Shown: piece after piece, positions 1-7,785 of the stretch
Layout: every line of letters begins with the position of its first letter
How positions within the stretch are numbered: position 1 is the first letter of the stretch
Origin: Streptomyces sp. T39
Lineage (GTDB): Bacteria > Actinomycetota > Actinomycetes > Streptomycetales > Streptomycetaceae
Direction: 5' to 3'
NCBI RefSeq assembly: GCF_008042045.1
Contig: NZ_RDBP01000037.1
Location: 853,623-917,622 of the forward strand
DNA length: 64,000 nucleotides
Notes under the pieces: model-generated
Seen by the model: only the letters and a program-made list of their open reading frames with translations
Told to the model about the DNA's origin: nothing
Database searches by the model: none
Program-made: the position numbers and the translations under genes

Positions 1-107
1 GCGGCCAGTTCGTCGGTCCGGCCGACGAAGGCGTTCAGCTCGGCGGGCAGGCCGCACGGGGCCGGTGGAGCGGGGCGGTGGGGTTCACCGGGGCCGGGGT
101 AGCGCAT
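1..107 (-). CDS. AfsR-type ATPase regulator, N-terminal fragment
   Basis: The 5' end of a minus-strand gene begins with ATG at 107-105 and runs off the left edge after 35 codons. After a Pro-rich stretch the peptide reads LPAELNAFVGRTDELA, the signature that opens the NB-ARC/AAA ATPase region of many streptomycete regulators of the AfsR, LuxR and TPR-ATPase types (family knowledge). The short leader before this signature argues against an N-terminal SARP DNA-binding domain, so the protein is more likely an ATPase with C-terminal TPR or LuxR domains (inference). No clear ribosome-binding site precedes the ATG. The gene diverges from the DUF948 gene, and the spacer carries an inverted repeat at 113-142. 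Confidence 0.6.
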   Translation of the reverse strand, partial: MRYPGPGEPHRPAPPAPCGLPAELNAFVGRTDELA

Positions 108-112
108 AGCGC

Positions 113-142
113 ACGCAGCGTACCGAGACGTGTGCGCTGCGT
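113..142. promoter_or_regulatory. 8-bp inverted repeat in divergent spacer
   Basis: ACGCAGCG at 113-120 and its exact reverse complement CGCTGCGT at 135-142 are separated by 14 bases, just upstream of the minus-strand ATG at 107. A GCGTAC hexamer also recurs directly at 118-123 and 139-144. Position and symmetry suit an operator for the divergent regulator, but no known box is recognised. Confidence 0.25.
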
Positions 143-268
143 ACAACCGTCCCGTCGTCCGGGCCGCCCGGCGGCCCGGCAATCCGGTACGGTGCGCCAC
201 CCCGGGCGCGATAGGGTCGGGGGCGCGGACAATTCAGTGCCGGACGACGACTCAGGGAGCGGTGCGCA

Positions 269-700
269 GTGACCGGTGGAGAGGTTGCCGGGATCCTGGT
301 GGCCGTCTTCTGGGCGATCCTGGTGTCCTTCCTCGCCGTGGTGCTGGTGAGGCTGGCGCAGACGCTCAGGGCGACCACCCGGCTCGTGGCGGACGTGACC
401 GAACAGGCCGTCCCGCTGCTGGCCGAGGCGTCGAGCGCGGTCCGCTCCGCGCAGACCCAGCTCGACCGCGTCGACGCGATCGCCAGCGACGTCCAGGAGG
501 TCACCTCCAACGCCTCCGCGCTCTCCACCACCGTGGCCTCGACGTTCGGCGGCCCCCTCGTCAAGGTCGCGGCCTTCGGCTACGGCGTGCGCCGGGCGCT
601 GGGCCGCAAGGGCGAGGACGCACCGCCCGAGGACACCCGTCGCACCGTGATCGTCGGCCGGACCGTACCGGGCGCACGGCGCAAGAAGCGGAAAGGCTGA
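269..700 (+). CDS. DUF948-type membrane-anchored protein
   Basis: Small protein of 143 residues starting at GTG 269 with a GGGAG ribosome-binding site just upstream. Residues about 6-26 form one hydrophobic helix (GILVAVFWAILVSFLAVVLV). An amphipathic helical stretch rich in Val, Ala, Ser and Gln follows, as in the DUF948 family of membrane-anchored, methyl-accepting-like coiled proteins. The C-terminus is basic (RRKKRKG), consistent with a cytoplasmic tail. It lies 6 bp before the next small gene and then alaS, a conserved streptomycete order. No function is established; an envelope-associated scaffold is a guess. Confidence 0.75.
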   Translation: MTGGEVAGILVAVFWAILVSFLAVVLVRLAQTLRATTRLVADVTEQAVPLLAEASSAVRSAQTQLDRVDAIASDVQEVTSNASALSTTVASTFGGPLVKVAAFGYGVRRALGRKGEDAPPEDTRRTVIVGRTVPGARRKKRKG

Positions 701-706
701 CGCTCC

Positions 707-1096
707 ATGTTCCGCCGTACCTTCTGGTTCACCGCGGGCGTGGGCGCCGGCGTGTGGGCCACCACCAAGGTCAACCGCAAGCTGAAGCAGCTCACCCCCG
801 AGAGCCTCGCCGCGCAGGCGGCCGACAAGGCGATCGACGCGGGGCACCGCCTCAAGGGCATCGCCGTCGACATCCGCGCGCAGATGGCGCAGCGCGAGGC
901 CGAACTCGGCGAGGCCCTCGGGCTGAACGCCCGCTCCGGGCTGCCTCCGGCCACCCGCCGTCCGGCCGTCGGACCCGGCCGGCCCGCCCCCGTGACGCGC
1001 CTGCACGCCACGGACGACGACCCCCGCCGCACCACCGAGAACACCACCGAGGACCCGGGCACCGGGACCTCGTACAACCGGAATGAGGACCACTGA
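707..1096 (+). CDS. DUF6167-like small protein upstream of alaS
   Basis: Hypothetical protein of 129 residues starting at ATG 707. The N-terminus FRRTFWFTAGVGAGVWATTKV is weakly hydrophobic and may be a short membrane anchor. A charged helical middle (residues about 25-70) precedes a Pro/Thr/Arg-rich, probably disordered tail. Its stop overlaps the alaS start (TGATG), so translation is probably coupled. It resembles the DUF6167 proteins found between the DUF948 gene and alaS in Streptomyces (recalled family knowledge). No enzymatic motif is visible. Confidence 0.7.
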   Translation: MFRRTFWFTAGVGAGVWATTKVNRKLKQLTPESLAAQAADKAIDAGHRLKGIAVDIRAQMAQREAELGEALGLNARSGLPPATRRPAVGPGRPAPVTRLHATDDDPRRTTENTTEDPGTGTSYNRNEDH

Positions 1097-3765
1097 TGGA
1101 GTCGGCTGAAATCCGCCGCCGCTGGCTGAGCTTCTTCGAGGAGCGCGGCCACACCGTCGTCCCTTCGGCGTCGCTCATCGCGGACGACCCGACTCTGCTG
1201 CTGGTCCCCGCGGGCATGGTCCCCTTCAAGCCCTACTTCCTCGGCGAGGTCAAGCCGCCCGCACCGCGCGTCACCAGCGTGCAGAAGTGCGTGCGCACCC
1301 CCGACATCGAAGAGGTCGGCAAGACCACCCGCCACGGCACGTTCTTCCAGATGTGCGGCAACTTCTCCTTCGGCGACTACTTCAAGGAAGGCGCCATCAA
1401 GCTCGCCTGGGAGCTGCTCACCAGCCCCCAGGACAAGGGCGGTTACGGTCTGGAGCCCGAGAAGCTCTGGATCACCGTCTACCTCGACGACGACGAGGCC
1501 GAGCAGATCTGGCGCGACGTGATCGGCGTCCCGGCCGAGCGCATCCAGCGCCTCGGCAAGAAGGACAACTTCTGGTCGATGGGCGTCCCCGGCCCCTGCG
1601 GACCGTGCTCCGAGATCAACTACGACCGCGGTCCGGAGTTCGGCGAGGAGGGCGGCCCGGCCGTCAACGACGAGCGCTACGTGGAGATCTGGAACCTGGT
1701 CTTCATGCAGTACGAGCGCGGCGCCGGCGACGGCAAGGAGGACTTCCCGATCCTCGGCGACCTGCCGAGCAAGAACATCGACACCGGTCTCGGCCTGGAA
1801 CGCCTCGCGATGATCCTGCAGGGCGTGCAGAACATGTACGAGACCGACACCCTGCGCGTCGTCATGGACAAGGCCACCGAGCTGACCGGCGTCCGCTACG
1901 GCGCCGAGCCCGGCTCCGACGTCTCGCTGCGCGTGGTCGCCGACCACATCCGCACCTCCACCATGCTCATCGGCGACGGCGTCACCCCCGGCAACGAGGG
2001 CCGCGGCTACGTCCTGCGCCGCATCATGCGCCGCGCCATCCGCAACATGCGCCTGATGGGCGCCACGGGCCCGGTCGTCAAGGACCTCGTCGGCGTCGTG
2101 ATCGACACCATGGGCCGGCAGTACCCGGAGCTGGTCACCGACCGCGGCCGCATCGAGACCGTCGCCGTGGCCGAGGAGTCCGCCTTCCTCAAGGCCATCA
2201 AGGGCGGCACCAACATCCTCGACACCGCCGTCACCGAGACCAAGGCCGCGGGCGGCACGGTGCTCGCCGGCGACAAGGCGTTCCTGCTCCACGACACCTG
2301 GGGCTTCCCGATCGACCTCACCCTGGAGATGGCCGCCGAGCAGGGCCTGTCCGTGGACGAGGACGGCTTCCGCCGCCTGATGAAGGAGCAGCGGGACCGG
2401 GCCAAGGCCGACGCCAAGGCCAAGAAGACCGGCCACGCGGACCTCTCCGCCTACCGCGAGGTCGCCGACAACTCGGGCACCACCGAGTTCACCGGCTACT
2501 CGTCCCTCGAGGGCGAGTCCACCGTCGTCGGCCTGCTCGTCGACGGTGTCTCCTCCCCGGCCGCGTCCGAGGGCGACGAGGTCGAGGTCGTCCTCGACCG
2601 CACCCCGTTCTACGCCGAGGGCGGCGGCCAGCTGGCCGACCAGGGCCGCATCCGGCTGGACTCCGGCGCGGTCATCGAGGTCCGCGACGTGCAGCAGCCG
2701 GTCCCCGGCGTCAGCGTCCACAAGGGTGTCGTCCAGGTCGGCGAGGTCACCGTCGGCGCCGCGGCCCACGCCGCCATCGACGTGCGCCGCCGCCGGGCCA
2801 TCGCCCGCGCCCACAGCGCCACCCACCTGACCCACCAGGCCCTGCGCGACGCCCTCGGCCCGACGGCCGCCCAGGCCGGCTCGGAGAACTCCCCGGGCCG
2901 CTTCCGGTTCGACTTCGGGTCGCCGAACGCCGTCCCCGGTACGGTCCTCACCGACGTCGAGCAGAAGATCAACGAGGTCCTCTCGCGTGAACTCGACGTC
3001 CACGCCGAGGTCATGAGCATCGACGAGGCCAAGAAGCAGGGCGCCATCGCCGAGTTCGGCGAGAAGTACGGCGAGCGGGTGCGCGTCGTGACCATCGGCG
3101 ACTTCTCCAAGGAGCTGTGCGGCGGCACCCACGTCGGCAACACCTCGCAGCTCGGCCTGGTGAAGCTGCTCGGCGAGTCCTCCATCGGCTCCGGCGTGCG
3201 CCGTGTCGAGGCCCTCGTCGGCGTCGACGCGTACAACTTCCTCGCCAAGGAGCACACGGTCGTGGCCCAGCTCCAGGAGCTGGTGAAGGGCCGCTCCGAG
3301 GAGCTCCCGGAGAAGATCGCCGCCATGCTCGGCAAGCTGAAGGACGCCGAGAAGGAGATCGAGAAGTTCCGCGCCGAGAAGGTGCTGGGTGCGGCCGCCG
3401 GCCTCGCCGAGGGCGCCAGGGACGTCCGCGGTGTGGCCCTGGTGACCGGCACGGTCCCCGACGGCACCTCCGCCGACGACCTGCGCAAGCTGGTGCTCGA
3501 CGTCCGCGGCCGCATCCCGGGCGACCGTCCGGCCGTCGTGGCCGTCTTCACCACGGCGAACGGCCGCCCGCTGACGGTCATCGCCACCAACGAGGCCGCC
3601 CGTGAGCGCGGGCTGAAGGCGGGCGACCTGGTCCGCACCGCGGCCAAGACCCTCGGCGGCGGCGGAGGCGGCAAGCCGGACGTCGCCCAGGGCGGCGGCC
3701 AGAACCCGGACGCCATCGGCGACGCGATCGCCGCCGTCGAGCGCCTTGTCGCCGAGACCGCGTGA
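1096..3765 (+). CDS. alaS: alanine--tRNA ligase
   Basis: Cytoplasmic enzyme of 889 residues that charges tRNA-Ala, the usual length for bacterial AlaRS. The class II catalytic core is N-terminal, with the conserved HGTFFQMCGNFSFGDYFKEG block near residue 78. The editing domain carries HSATH near residue 572 and CGGTH near residue 675, the zinc-binding HxxxH and CxxxH pair that clears mischarged Ser/Gly. A coiled linker and C-Ala domain follow, with a Gly-rich loop (GGGGGGKPDVAQGGG) near residues 853-868. The ATG overlaps the previous stop by one base. A perfect 19-bp hairpin follows the gene. Confidence 0.98.
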   Translation: MESAEIRRRWLSFFEERGHTVVPSASLIADDPTLLLVPAGMVPFKPYFLGEVKPPAPRVTSVQKCVRTPDIEEVGKTTRHGTFFQMCGNFSFGDYFKEGAIKLAWELLTSPQDKGGYGLEPEKLWITVYLDDDEAEQIWRDVIGVPAERIQRLGKKDNFWSMGVPGPCGPCSEINYDRGPEFGEEGGPAVNDERYVEIWNLVFMQYERGAGDGKEDFPILGDLPSKNIDTGLGLERLAMILQGVQNMYETDTLRVVMDKATELTGVRYGAEPGSDVSLRVVADHIRTSTMLIGDGVTPGNEGRGYVLRRIMRRAIRNMRLMGATGPVVKDLVGVVIDTMGRQYPELVTDRGRIETVAVAEESAFLKAIKGGTNILDTAVTETKAAGGTVLAGDKAFLLHDTWGFPIDLTLEMAAEQGLSVDEDGFRRLMKEQRDRAKADAKAKKTGHADLSAYREVADNSGTTEFTGYSSLEGESTVVGLLVDGVSSPAASEGDEVEVVLDRTPFYAEGGGQLADQGRIRLDSGAVIEVRDVQQPVPGVSVHKGVVQVGEVTVGAAAHAAIDVRRRRAIARAHSATHLTHQALRDALGPTAAQAGSENSPGRFRFDFGSPNAVPGTVLTDVEQKINEVLSRELDVHAEVMSIDEAKKQGAIAEFGEKYGERVRVVTIGDFSKELCGGTHVGNTSQLGLVKLLGESSIGSGVRRVEALVGVDAYNFLAKEHTVVAQLQELVKGRSEELPEKIAAMLGKLKDAEKEIEKFRAEKVLGAAAGLAEGARDVRGVALVTGTVPDGTSADDLRKLVLDVRGRIPGDRPAVVAVFTTANGRPLTVIATNEAARERGLKAGDLVRTAAKTLGGGGGGKPDVAQGGGQNPDAIGDAIAAVERLVAETA

Positions 3766-3788
3766 GCACGGCCGCCGACCCGCGGCGC

Positions 3789-3829
3789 GTCCGGACGCGC
3801 GCACGGAACCTCCGTGCGCGCGTCCGGAC
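3789..3829 (+). terminator. perfect 19-bp hairpin after alaS
   Basis: The arms 3789-3807 and 3811-3829 are exact reverse complements around a 3-nt loop (ACC). There is no T-tract, which is common for GC-rich streptomycete terminators. It sits 24 bp past the alaS stop and about 37 bp before ruvX, so it may terminate alaS transcription or reduce read-through into ruvX. Confidence 0.75.
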
Positions 3830-3865
3830 GGCCCGGGCCGCGGCGGGGAACGGGAAGTGAGCGCC

Positions 3866-4330
3866 ATGCGCAGAGGGCGACGGCTGGCCGTCGACGTCGG
3901 GGACGCCCGGATCGGGGTGGCCTCGTGCGACCCCGACGGGCTGCTCGCCACACCCGTGGAGACCGTCCCGGGCCGCGACGTCCCGGCCGCCCACCGGCGG
4001 TTGCGGCAGCTGGTCGAGGAGTACGAGCCCATCGAGGTCGTGGTCGGGCTGCCCCGCTCGCTCAGCGGTACGGAGGGGCCGGCCGCCAGGAAGGTCCGCA
4101 GCTTCGCCCGAACACTGGCCCAGGGCATCAAGCCGGTGCCGGTGCGTCTGGTCGACGAGCGGATGACGACGGTGACGGCCACTCAGGGACTGCGTGCGTC
4201 GGGCGTGAAGGCGAAGAAGGGCCGGTCCGTCGTCGACCAGGCCGCCGCCGTGGTGATCCTGCAGAACGCCCTGGAGTCCGAACGGGTGTCGGGCCGGCCC
4301 CCGGGCGAGGGCGTCGAAACGATTGTCTGA
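3866..4330 (+). CDS. ruvX: YqgF/RuvX family pre-16S rRNA nuclease or Holliday junction resolvase-like protein
   Basis: RNase H-fold protein of 154 residues. The N-terminal RLAVDVGDARIGVA contains the first metal-binding Asp of the family. GLPRSLSG and LVDERMTTVTA follow, and a C-terminal VDQAAAVVILQ supplies another conserved Asp. Start chosen at ATG 3866; an in-frame GTG at 3857 would add SA-type residues and cannot be excluded because a GGGAA element precedes both. The order alaS-ruvX-mltG-aroE is conserved in actinobacteria. The family is linked to 16S rRNA 5' maturation in E. coli; Holliday junction resolution is an older proposal. Confidence 0.93.
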   Translation: MRRGRRLAVDVGDARIGVASCDPDGLLATPVETVPGRDVPAAHRRLRQLVEEYEPIEVVVGLPRSLSGTEGPAARKVRSFARTLAQGIKPVPVRLVDERMTTVTATQGLRASGVKAKKGRSVVDQAAAVVILQNALESERVSGRPPGEGVETIV

Positions 4331-4431
4331 TCGCGATACGGTAACGTTCCGCGCAATGCGGCCGTGTTCGAACAGCTGCCGCACAGAGAAGAGGCGGATC
4401 GTCTTCGCCGTCTCGCGGCCCTAGGGGATCG

Positions 4432-6330
4432 ATGACTGAGTATGGCCGGGGCCCCGGCTCCGAACCGTGGCATCCCGAGGACCCGTTGTACGGGGACCAG
4501 GGATGGGGAGGCCGGCAGTCCACCGAAGGTCACGCTCCGTACACCGGTGAGTCCCAGCAGTATCCGCAGGGGCAGCACCAGCAGTACGGCCCGCACGACC
4601 CCCAGCAGGGCGGTCACCCGCAGCAGTACGGCTCCCAGGACCCGTACGCGCAGCAGCAGCAGTACGGCGGCCAGGACCCGTACGGGCAGCAGCAGTACGG
4701 CGGGCAGCAGTACGGCACCCAGGGCGGCGGCGAGTACGGCGGTCAGGGCCGGTACGGCGCTCAGCCGTACGACCAGCAGCACCAGCAGCACCAGCAGCAC
4801 CAGCAGCACCAGCAGGGCGGCGCGCAGTACGACCAGCAGCAGTACGGCAACCAGGGGTACGACCCCGCCTGGGACACCGGTCAGCAGGCGGCGATGCCCT
4901 ACGGCACCGACCAGACCGGCGGCTACGGAGCCCACCCCCCGGGCTACGGCAGCCGGCAGGAGGCCGACTACTACGCCACGCCCGAGGCGTACCCCCCGCC
5001 CGAGCCCCCCGGCCGCCGGGGCCGGCAGCAGCCCGAACCGGAACCCGCCGTCGACTGGGACCGGGAGGCCGAGCAGGAGGAGGACCACCCGTTCTTCACG
5101 GGTGAGGACACCGGCCCCGGCCGTCGCGGCGAGAGCCGGGCACGCGGCCGTGAGCAGGCACGGCGCGGTGACGGCGGCCACGACGGCGACGGTGGCGACG
5201 ACGGCGACGACGACGGGTACGACGACGAGCCCCGCTCCGGCGGCGGCCGCGGAGCCGGTAAACGGAAGGGCCGCAACGGCCTGGCGTGCCTGGTGGTCGC
5301 CGCGGTCCTGGTCGGCGGATTCGGCGGCATCGGCTACTTCGGCTACCAGTTCTGGCAGGACCGCGGGAAGGTCGAGGACTTCGCCGGAGCGGGCACCGGC
5401 CAGGTGTCGGTCGAGATCCCCAAGGGCGCGACCGGCTCCATGATCGGCCAGATCCTCAAGCGCGAAGGTGTCGTCAAGAGCGTGGACGCCTTCGTCCAGG
5501 CGCAGAACGACAACCCCAAGGGCCGCTCCATCCAGGACGGCAGCTACCTCCTGAAGAAGGAGATGTCGGCGAAGAGCGCGGTGGAGCTGATGCTCAGCGA
5601 CGCCAGCCGCAACAACCTCATCATCGCCGAGGGCCGCCGCAACGCGACGATCTACGCCGACATCGACAAGCGTCTCGGCCTGGAGGCCGGTACCACCGCC
5701 GACGTCGCCGAGAAGAACGCGGACTCGCTCGGACTGCCCGAATGGGCGAAGGGCCATGCCGATGTGAAGGACCCGCTGGAGGGCTTCCTCTTCCCGGCCG
5801 CCTATCCCGTCGCCAAGGGCACCAAGCCCGAGGCCGTCCTGAAGAAGATGGTCGCCAGGGCGAACAGCGAGTACGAGAAGGCGGGCCTCGAGGACAAGGC
5901 CGAGGGGCTCGGTCTGGAGAGCCCCTGGGAACTGCTGACGCTCGCCAGCCTCGTCCAGGTCGAGGGCAAGACGCACGACGACTTCCGCAAGATGTCCGAG
6001 GTCGTCTACAACCGTCTCAAGCCGACCAACACCGAGACCAACCAGCTGCTCCAGTTCGACTCGGCCTTCAACTACCTCAAGGGCGAGAGCAACATCGACA
6101 TCTCCGAGGCGGAGATCAACAAGAACCAGGACCCGTACAACACGTACACCCAGCGGGGCCTGACGCCCGGGCCCATCAGCAACCCGGGCAACGACGCCAT
6201 CGCCGCGGCGCTCAATCCGACGGACGACGGCTGGATGTACTTCGTCGCCACGGACGGCATGAAGGTGACGGAGTTCGCCAAGACCCATGCCGAGTTCCTG
6301 AAGCTGAAGGACAAGTTCAATGCCAGTTAG
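4432..6330 (+). CDS. mltG: endolytic murein transglycosylase MltG with long Gln-rich cytoplasmic region
   Basis: Protein of 632 residues with an AGGGG ribosome-binding site before ATG 4432. Residues 1 to about 280 are low-complexity, rich in Gln, Tyr, Gly and Pro and then Asp/Glu/Arg, including four QQH repeats. One transmembrane helix lies at about 283-306. The extracytoplasmic YceG/MltG domain follows, with LVQVEGKTHDDF around Glu511, matching the catalytic Glu of the family, and VYNRLKP and LTPGPISNPG blocks. MltG cleaves nascent peptidoglycan strands and is thought to set glycan chain termination. The E. coli enzyme is about 340 residues, so the N-terminal extension is an actinobacterial feature. 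The gene overlaps aroE by 11 bp. Confidence 0.95.
   Translation: MTEYGRGPGSEPWHPEDPLYGDQGWGGRQSTEGHAPYTGESQQYPQGQHQQYGPHDPQQGGHPQQYGSQDPYAQQQQYGGQDPYGQQQYGGQQYGTQGGGEYGGQGRYGAQPYDQQHQQHQQHQQHQQGGAQYDQQQYGNQGYDPAWDTGQQAAMPYGTDQTGGYGAHPPGYGSRQEADYYATPEAYPPPEPPGRRGRQQPEPEPAVDWDREAEQEEDHPFFTGEDTGPGRRGESRARGREQARRGDGGHDGDGGDDGDDDGYDDEPRSGGGRGAGKRKGRNGLACLVVAAVLVGGFGGIGYFGYQFWQDRGKVEDFAGAGTGQVSVEIPKGATGSMIGQILKREGVVKSVDAFVQAQNDNPKGRSIQDGSYLLKKEMSAKSAVELMLSDASRNNLIIAEGRRNATIYADIDKRLGLEAGTTADVAEKNADSLGLPEWAKGHADVKDPLEGFLFPAAYPVAKGTKPEAVLKKMVARANSEYEKAGLEDKAEGLGLESPWELLTLASLVQVEGKTHDDFRKMSEVVYNRLKPTNTETNQLLQFDSAFNYLKGESNIDISEAEINKNQDPYNTYTQRGLTPGPISNPGNDAIAAALNPTDDGWMYFVATDGMKVTEFAKTHAEFLKLKDKFNAS
4774..4815 (+). 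repeat. 9-bp CAGCAGCAC tandem repeat in mltG
   Basis: Four exact copies of CAGCAGCAC plus a trailing CAGCAG encode QQHQQHQQHQQHQQ. The 9-bp unit keeps frame, so slippage would change the length of the disordered cytoplasmic tail without breaking the gene. Confidence 0.85.
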
Positions 6331-7156
6331 GCCCGGGGCGCGACGGGCCGCCGTGCTCGGCTCGCCCGTCGCCCACTCGCTCTCCCCGGTGCTCCACAAC
6401 GCCGCCTACGCCGCCATGGGCCTGGAAGGCCGGACCTACGAGCGGTTCGACGTCGACGAGGCGGCGCTGCCCGGCTTCGTCGCCTCCCTCGACGAGACCT
6501 GGGCGGGCCTGTCGCTGACGATGCCGCTCAAGCGCGCCGTCATCCCGCTGCTCGACGAGATCAGCGAGACCGCCGCCGCGGTGGAGGCGGTCAACACCCT
6601 GGTCTTCACCGAGGACGGGCGCAGGACCGGCGACAACACCGACATCCCGGGGATGATCGCCGCTCTGCACGAGCGGGGCGTGGAGAAGGTGGAATCCGCC
6701 GCCGTGCTCGGCGCCGGGGCCACCGCGTCCTCCGCGCTGGCCGCACTGTCGCGCCTGTGCACCGGTCCGGTCACCGCCTACGTCCGCAGCGCGGCCCGGG
6801 CGGCCGAGATGCGCGGCTGGGGCGAGCGGCTCGGTGTCGACGTGACGGTCGCGGACTGGGCGGACGCCGCCGAGGCGCTGTCCGCACCCCTGGTGGTGGC
6901 CACCACGCCGGCGGGCACGACCGACGCCCTGGCGGCCGCGGCGCCCTCGCGGCCCGGCACCCTGTTCGACGTCCTGTACGAGCCGTGGCCCACGCGCCTG
7001 GCGTCGGCGTGGGCGGAACGCGGCGGTGCCGTCGTCGGCGGTCTGGATCTGCTGGTCCACCAGGCGGTGCTCCAGTGCGAGCAGATGACGGGCATCTCGC
7101 CGGTGCCGGCCGAGGCCATGCGCACCGCCGGTGAACAGGCCCTGCGGGCCCGCTAG
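6320..7156 (+). CDS. aroE: shikimate dehydrogenase
   Basis: NADPH-dependent enzyme of 278 residues converting 3-dehydroshikimate to shikimate. The N-terminal substrate domain has the hallmark SPVAHSLSPVLHN and LSLTMPLKRAVIP, whose Lys is the expected catalytic base. DNTDIPG is the next conserved block. The nucleotide-binding Rossmann loop is VLGAGATASSALAAL. The C-terminal GGLDLLVHQAVLQ is also typical. The ATG at 6320 lies inside the end of mltG (11-bp overlap), implying coupled translation. It is the first of five shikimate-pathway genes in the next 5 kb. Confidence 0.95.
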   Translation: MPVRPGARRAAVLGSPVAHSLSPVLHNAAYAAMGLEGRTYERFDVDEAALPGFVASLDETWAGLSLTMPLKRAVIPLLDEISETAAAVEAVNTLVFTEDGRRTGDNTDIPGMIAALHERGVEKVESAAVLGAGATASSALAALSRLCTGPVTAYVRSAARAAEMRGWGERLGVDVTVADWADAAEALSAPLVVATTPAGTTDALAAAAPSRPGTLFDVLYEPWPTRLASAWAERGGAVVGGLDLLVHQAVLQCEQMTGISPVPAEAMRTAGEQALRAR

Positions 7157-7159
7157 TAT
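7131..7159 (+). promoter_or_regulatory. candidate promoter at the aroE 3' end
   Basis: TAGTAT at 7154-7159 matches a vegetative -10 at five of six positions. A weak -35 (GTGAAC, 7131-7136) lies 17 bp upstream. It would start transcription about 40 bp before the small membrane protein gene and could also feed aroCKBQ. Confidence 0.35.
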
Positions 7160-7206
7160 CTGCCCGTTCAATCAGGGGCACGACAAAAGCGCAGGGGGAT
7201 CCGGCC

Positions 7207-7623
7207 ATGGAAACCGGTCAGCCGCAGGCATCCGTACTGAAGAACATCTTCGAGGGAGTCGTCTCCTTCCTCCCCGACTGGCTGCAGATCCCGATCCTCT
7301 GCCTGATCGTCCTGCTCGTGCTCCTCGGCTGGATCTCCTCGATCCGCGGGAAGCTCGCCCGGCGCCGGGCGGCCCGGTCGCCGCAGCCCGTGGCAGCCCC
7401 GCCGGCCGGCGGGAGCGGCGGCGCGGCCTTCCTCGGCCCGTACGCGCCCCCCGCCCAGCAGCCCTCCGGGCCCAGCGGGGCTGACTTCCTCGGCCCCTAC
7501 GCGCCCGCCGCGCAGCAGCCCGCCCAGCCTCCGGCAGCGCCCGCCGCGCAGCAGCAGGGCGGCGCGGCCTTCCTCGGGTCCTACGCCCCGCCGGCGCGCC
7601 CCGACGGGAACGACGGGTCCTGA
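7207..7623 (+). CDS. small membrane protein with three FLGxYAPxA repeats
   Basis: Unrecognised protein of 138 residues with a GGGGGA ribosome-binding site before ATG 7207. An amphipathic start (residues 1-22) precedes one transmembrane helix at about 24-45 (IPILCLIVLLVLLGWISSI) and a basic RGKLARRRAAR stretch, which predicts a cytoplasmic C-terminus. The tail has three degenerate repeats: AAFLGPYAPPAQQP, ADFLGPYAPAAQQP and AAFLGSYAPPARP, separated by Pro/Ala/Gln-rich linkers. The repeats look like short linear binding motifs in a disordered tail. It sits between aroE and aroC with no obvious metabolic role. Confidence 0.8.
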   Translation: METGQPQASVLKNIFEGVVSFLPDWLQIPILCLIVLLVLLGWISSIRGKLARRRAARSPQPVAAPPAGGSGGAAFLGPYAPPAQQPSGPSGADFLGPYAPAAQQPAQPPAAPAAQQQGGAAFLGSYAPPARPDGNDGS

Positions 7624-7785
7624 GCCCCCCGGCCCACGTCCGCCTGATGGGACGGTGGCCGGGCGGCGGGCCGGGACGTGGGAGGATCGGGGGAGGCGGG
7701 CCTGGGCCGCGCGCCCCCAGTTCACCACTGGGCGGTGCCCCGGGCCGGGCCGTCGCAGTACGAGGCGCGAGCATGAGGAGCACCG

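Noticed and set aside
78..272. 64-codon plus-strand reading frame before the DUF948 gene
   Set aside because: Arg/Pro-rich composition, no ribosome-binding site, and it overlaps the better supported minus-strand regulator start and the next gene's ribosome-binding site.
580..4182. Open reading frame of 1200 codons opposite alaS
   Set aside because: It is antisense to alaS and ruvX, has low-complexity composition typical of GC-rich shadow frames, and shows no family motif.
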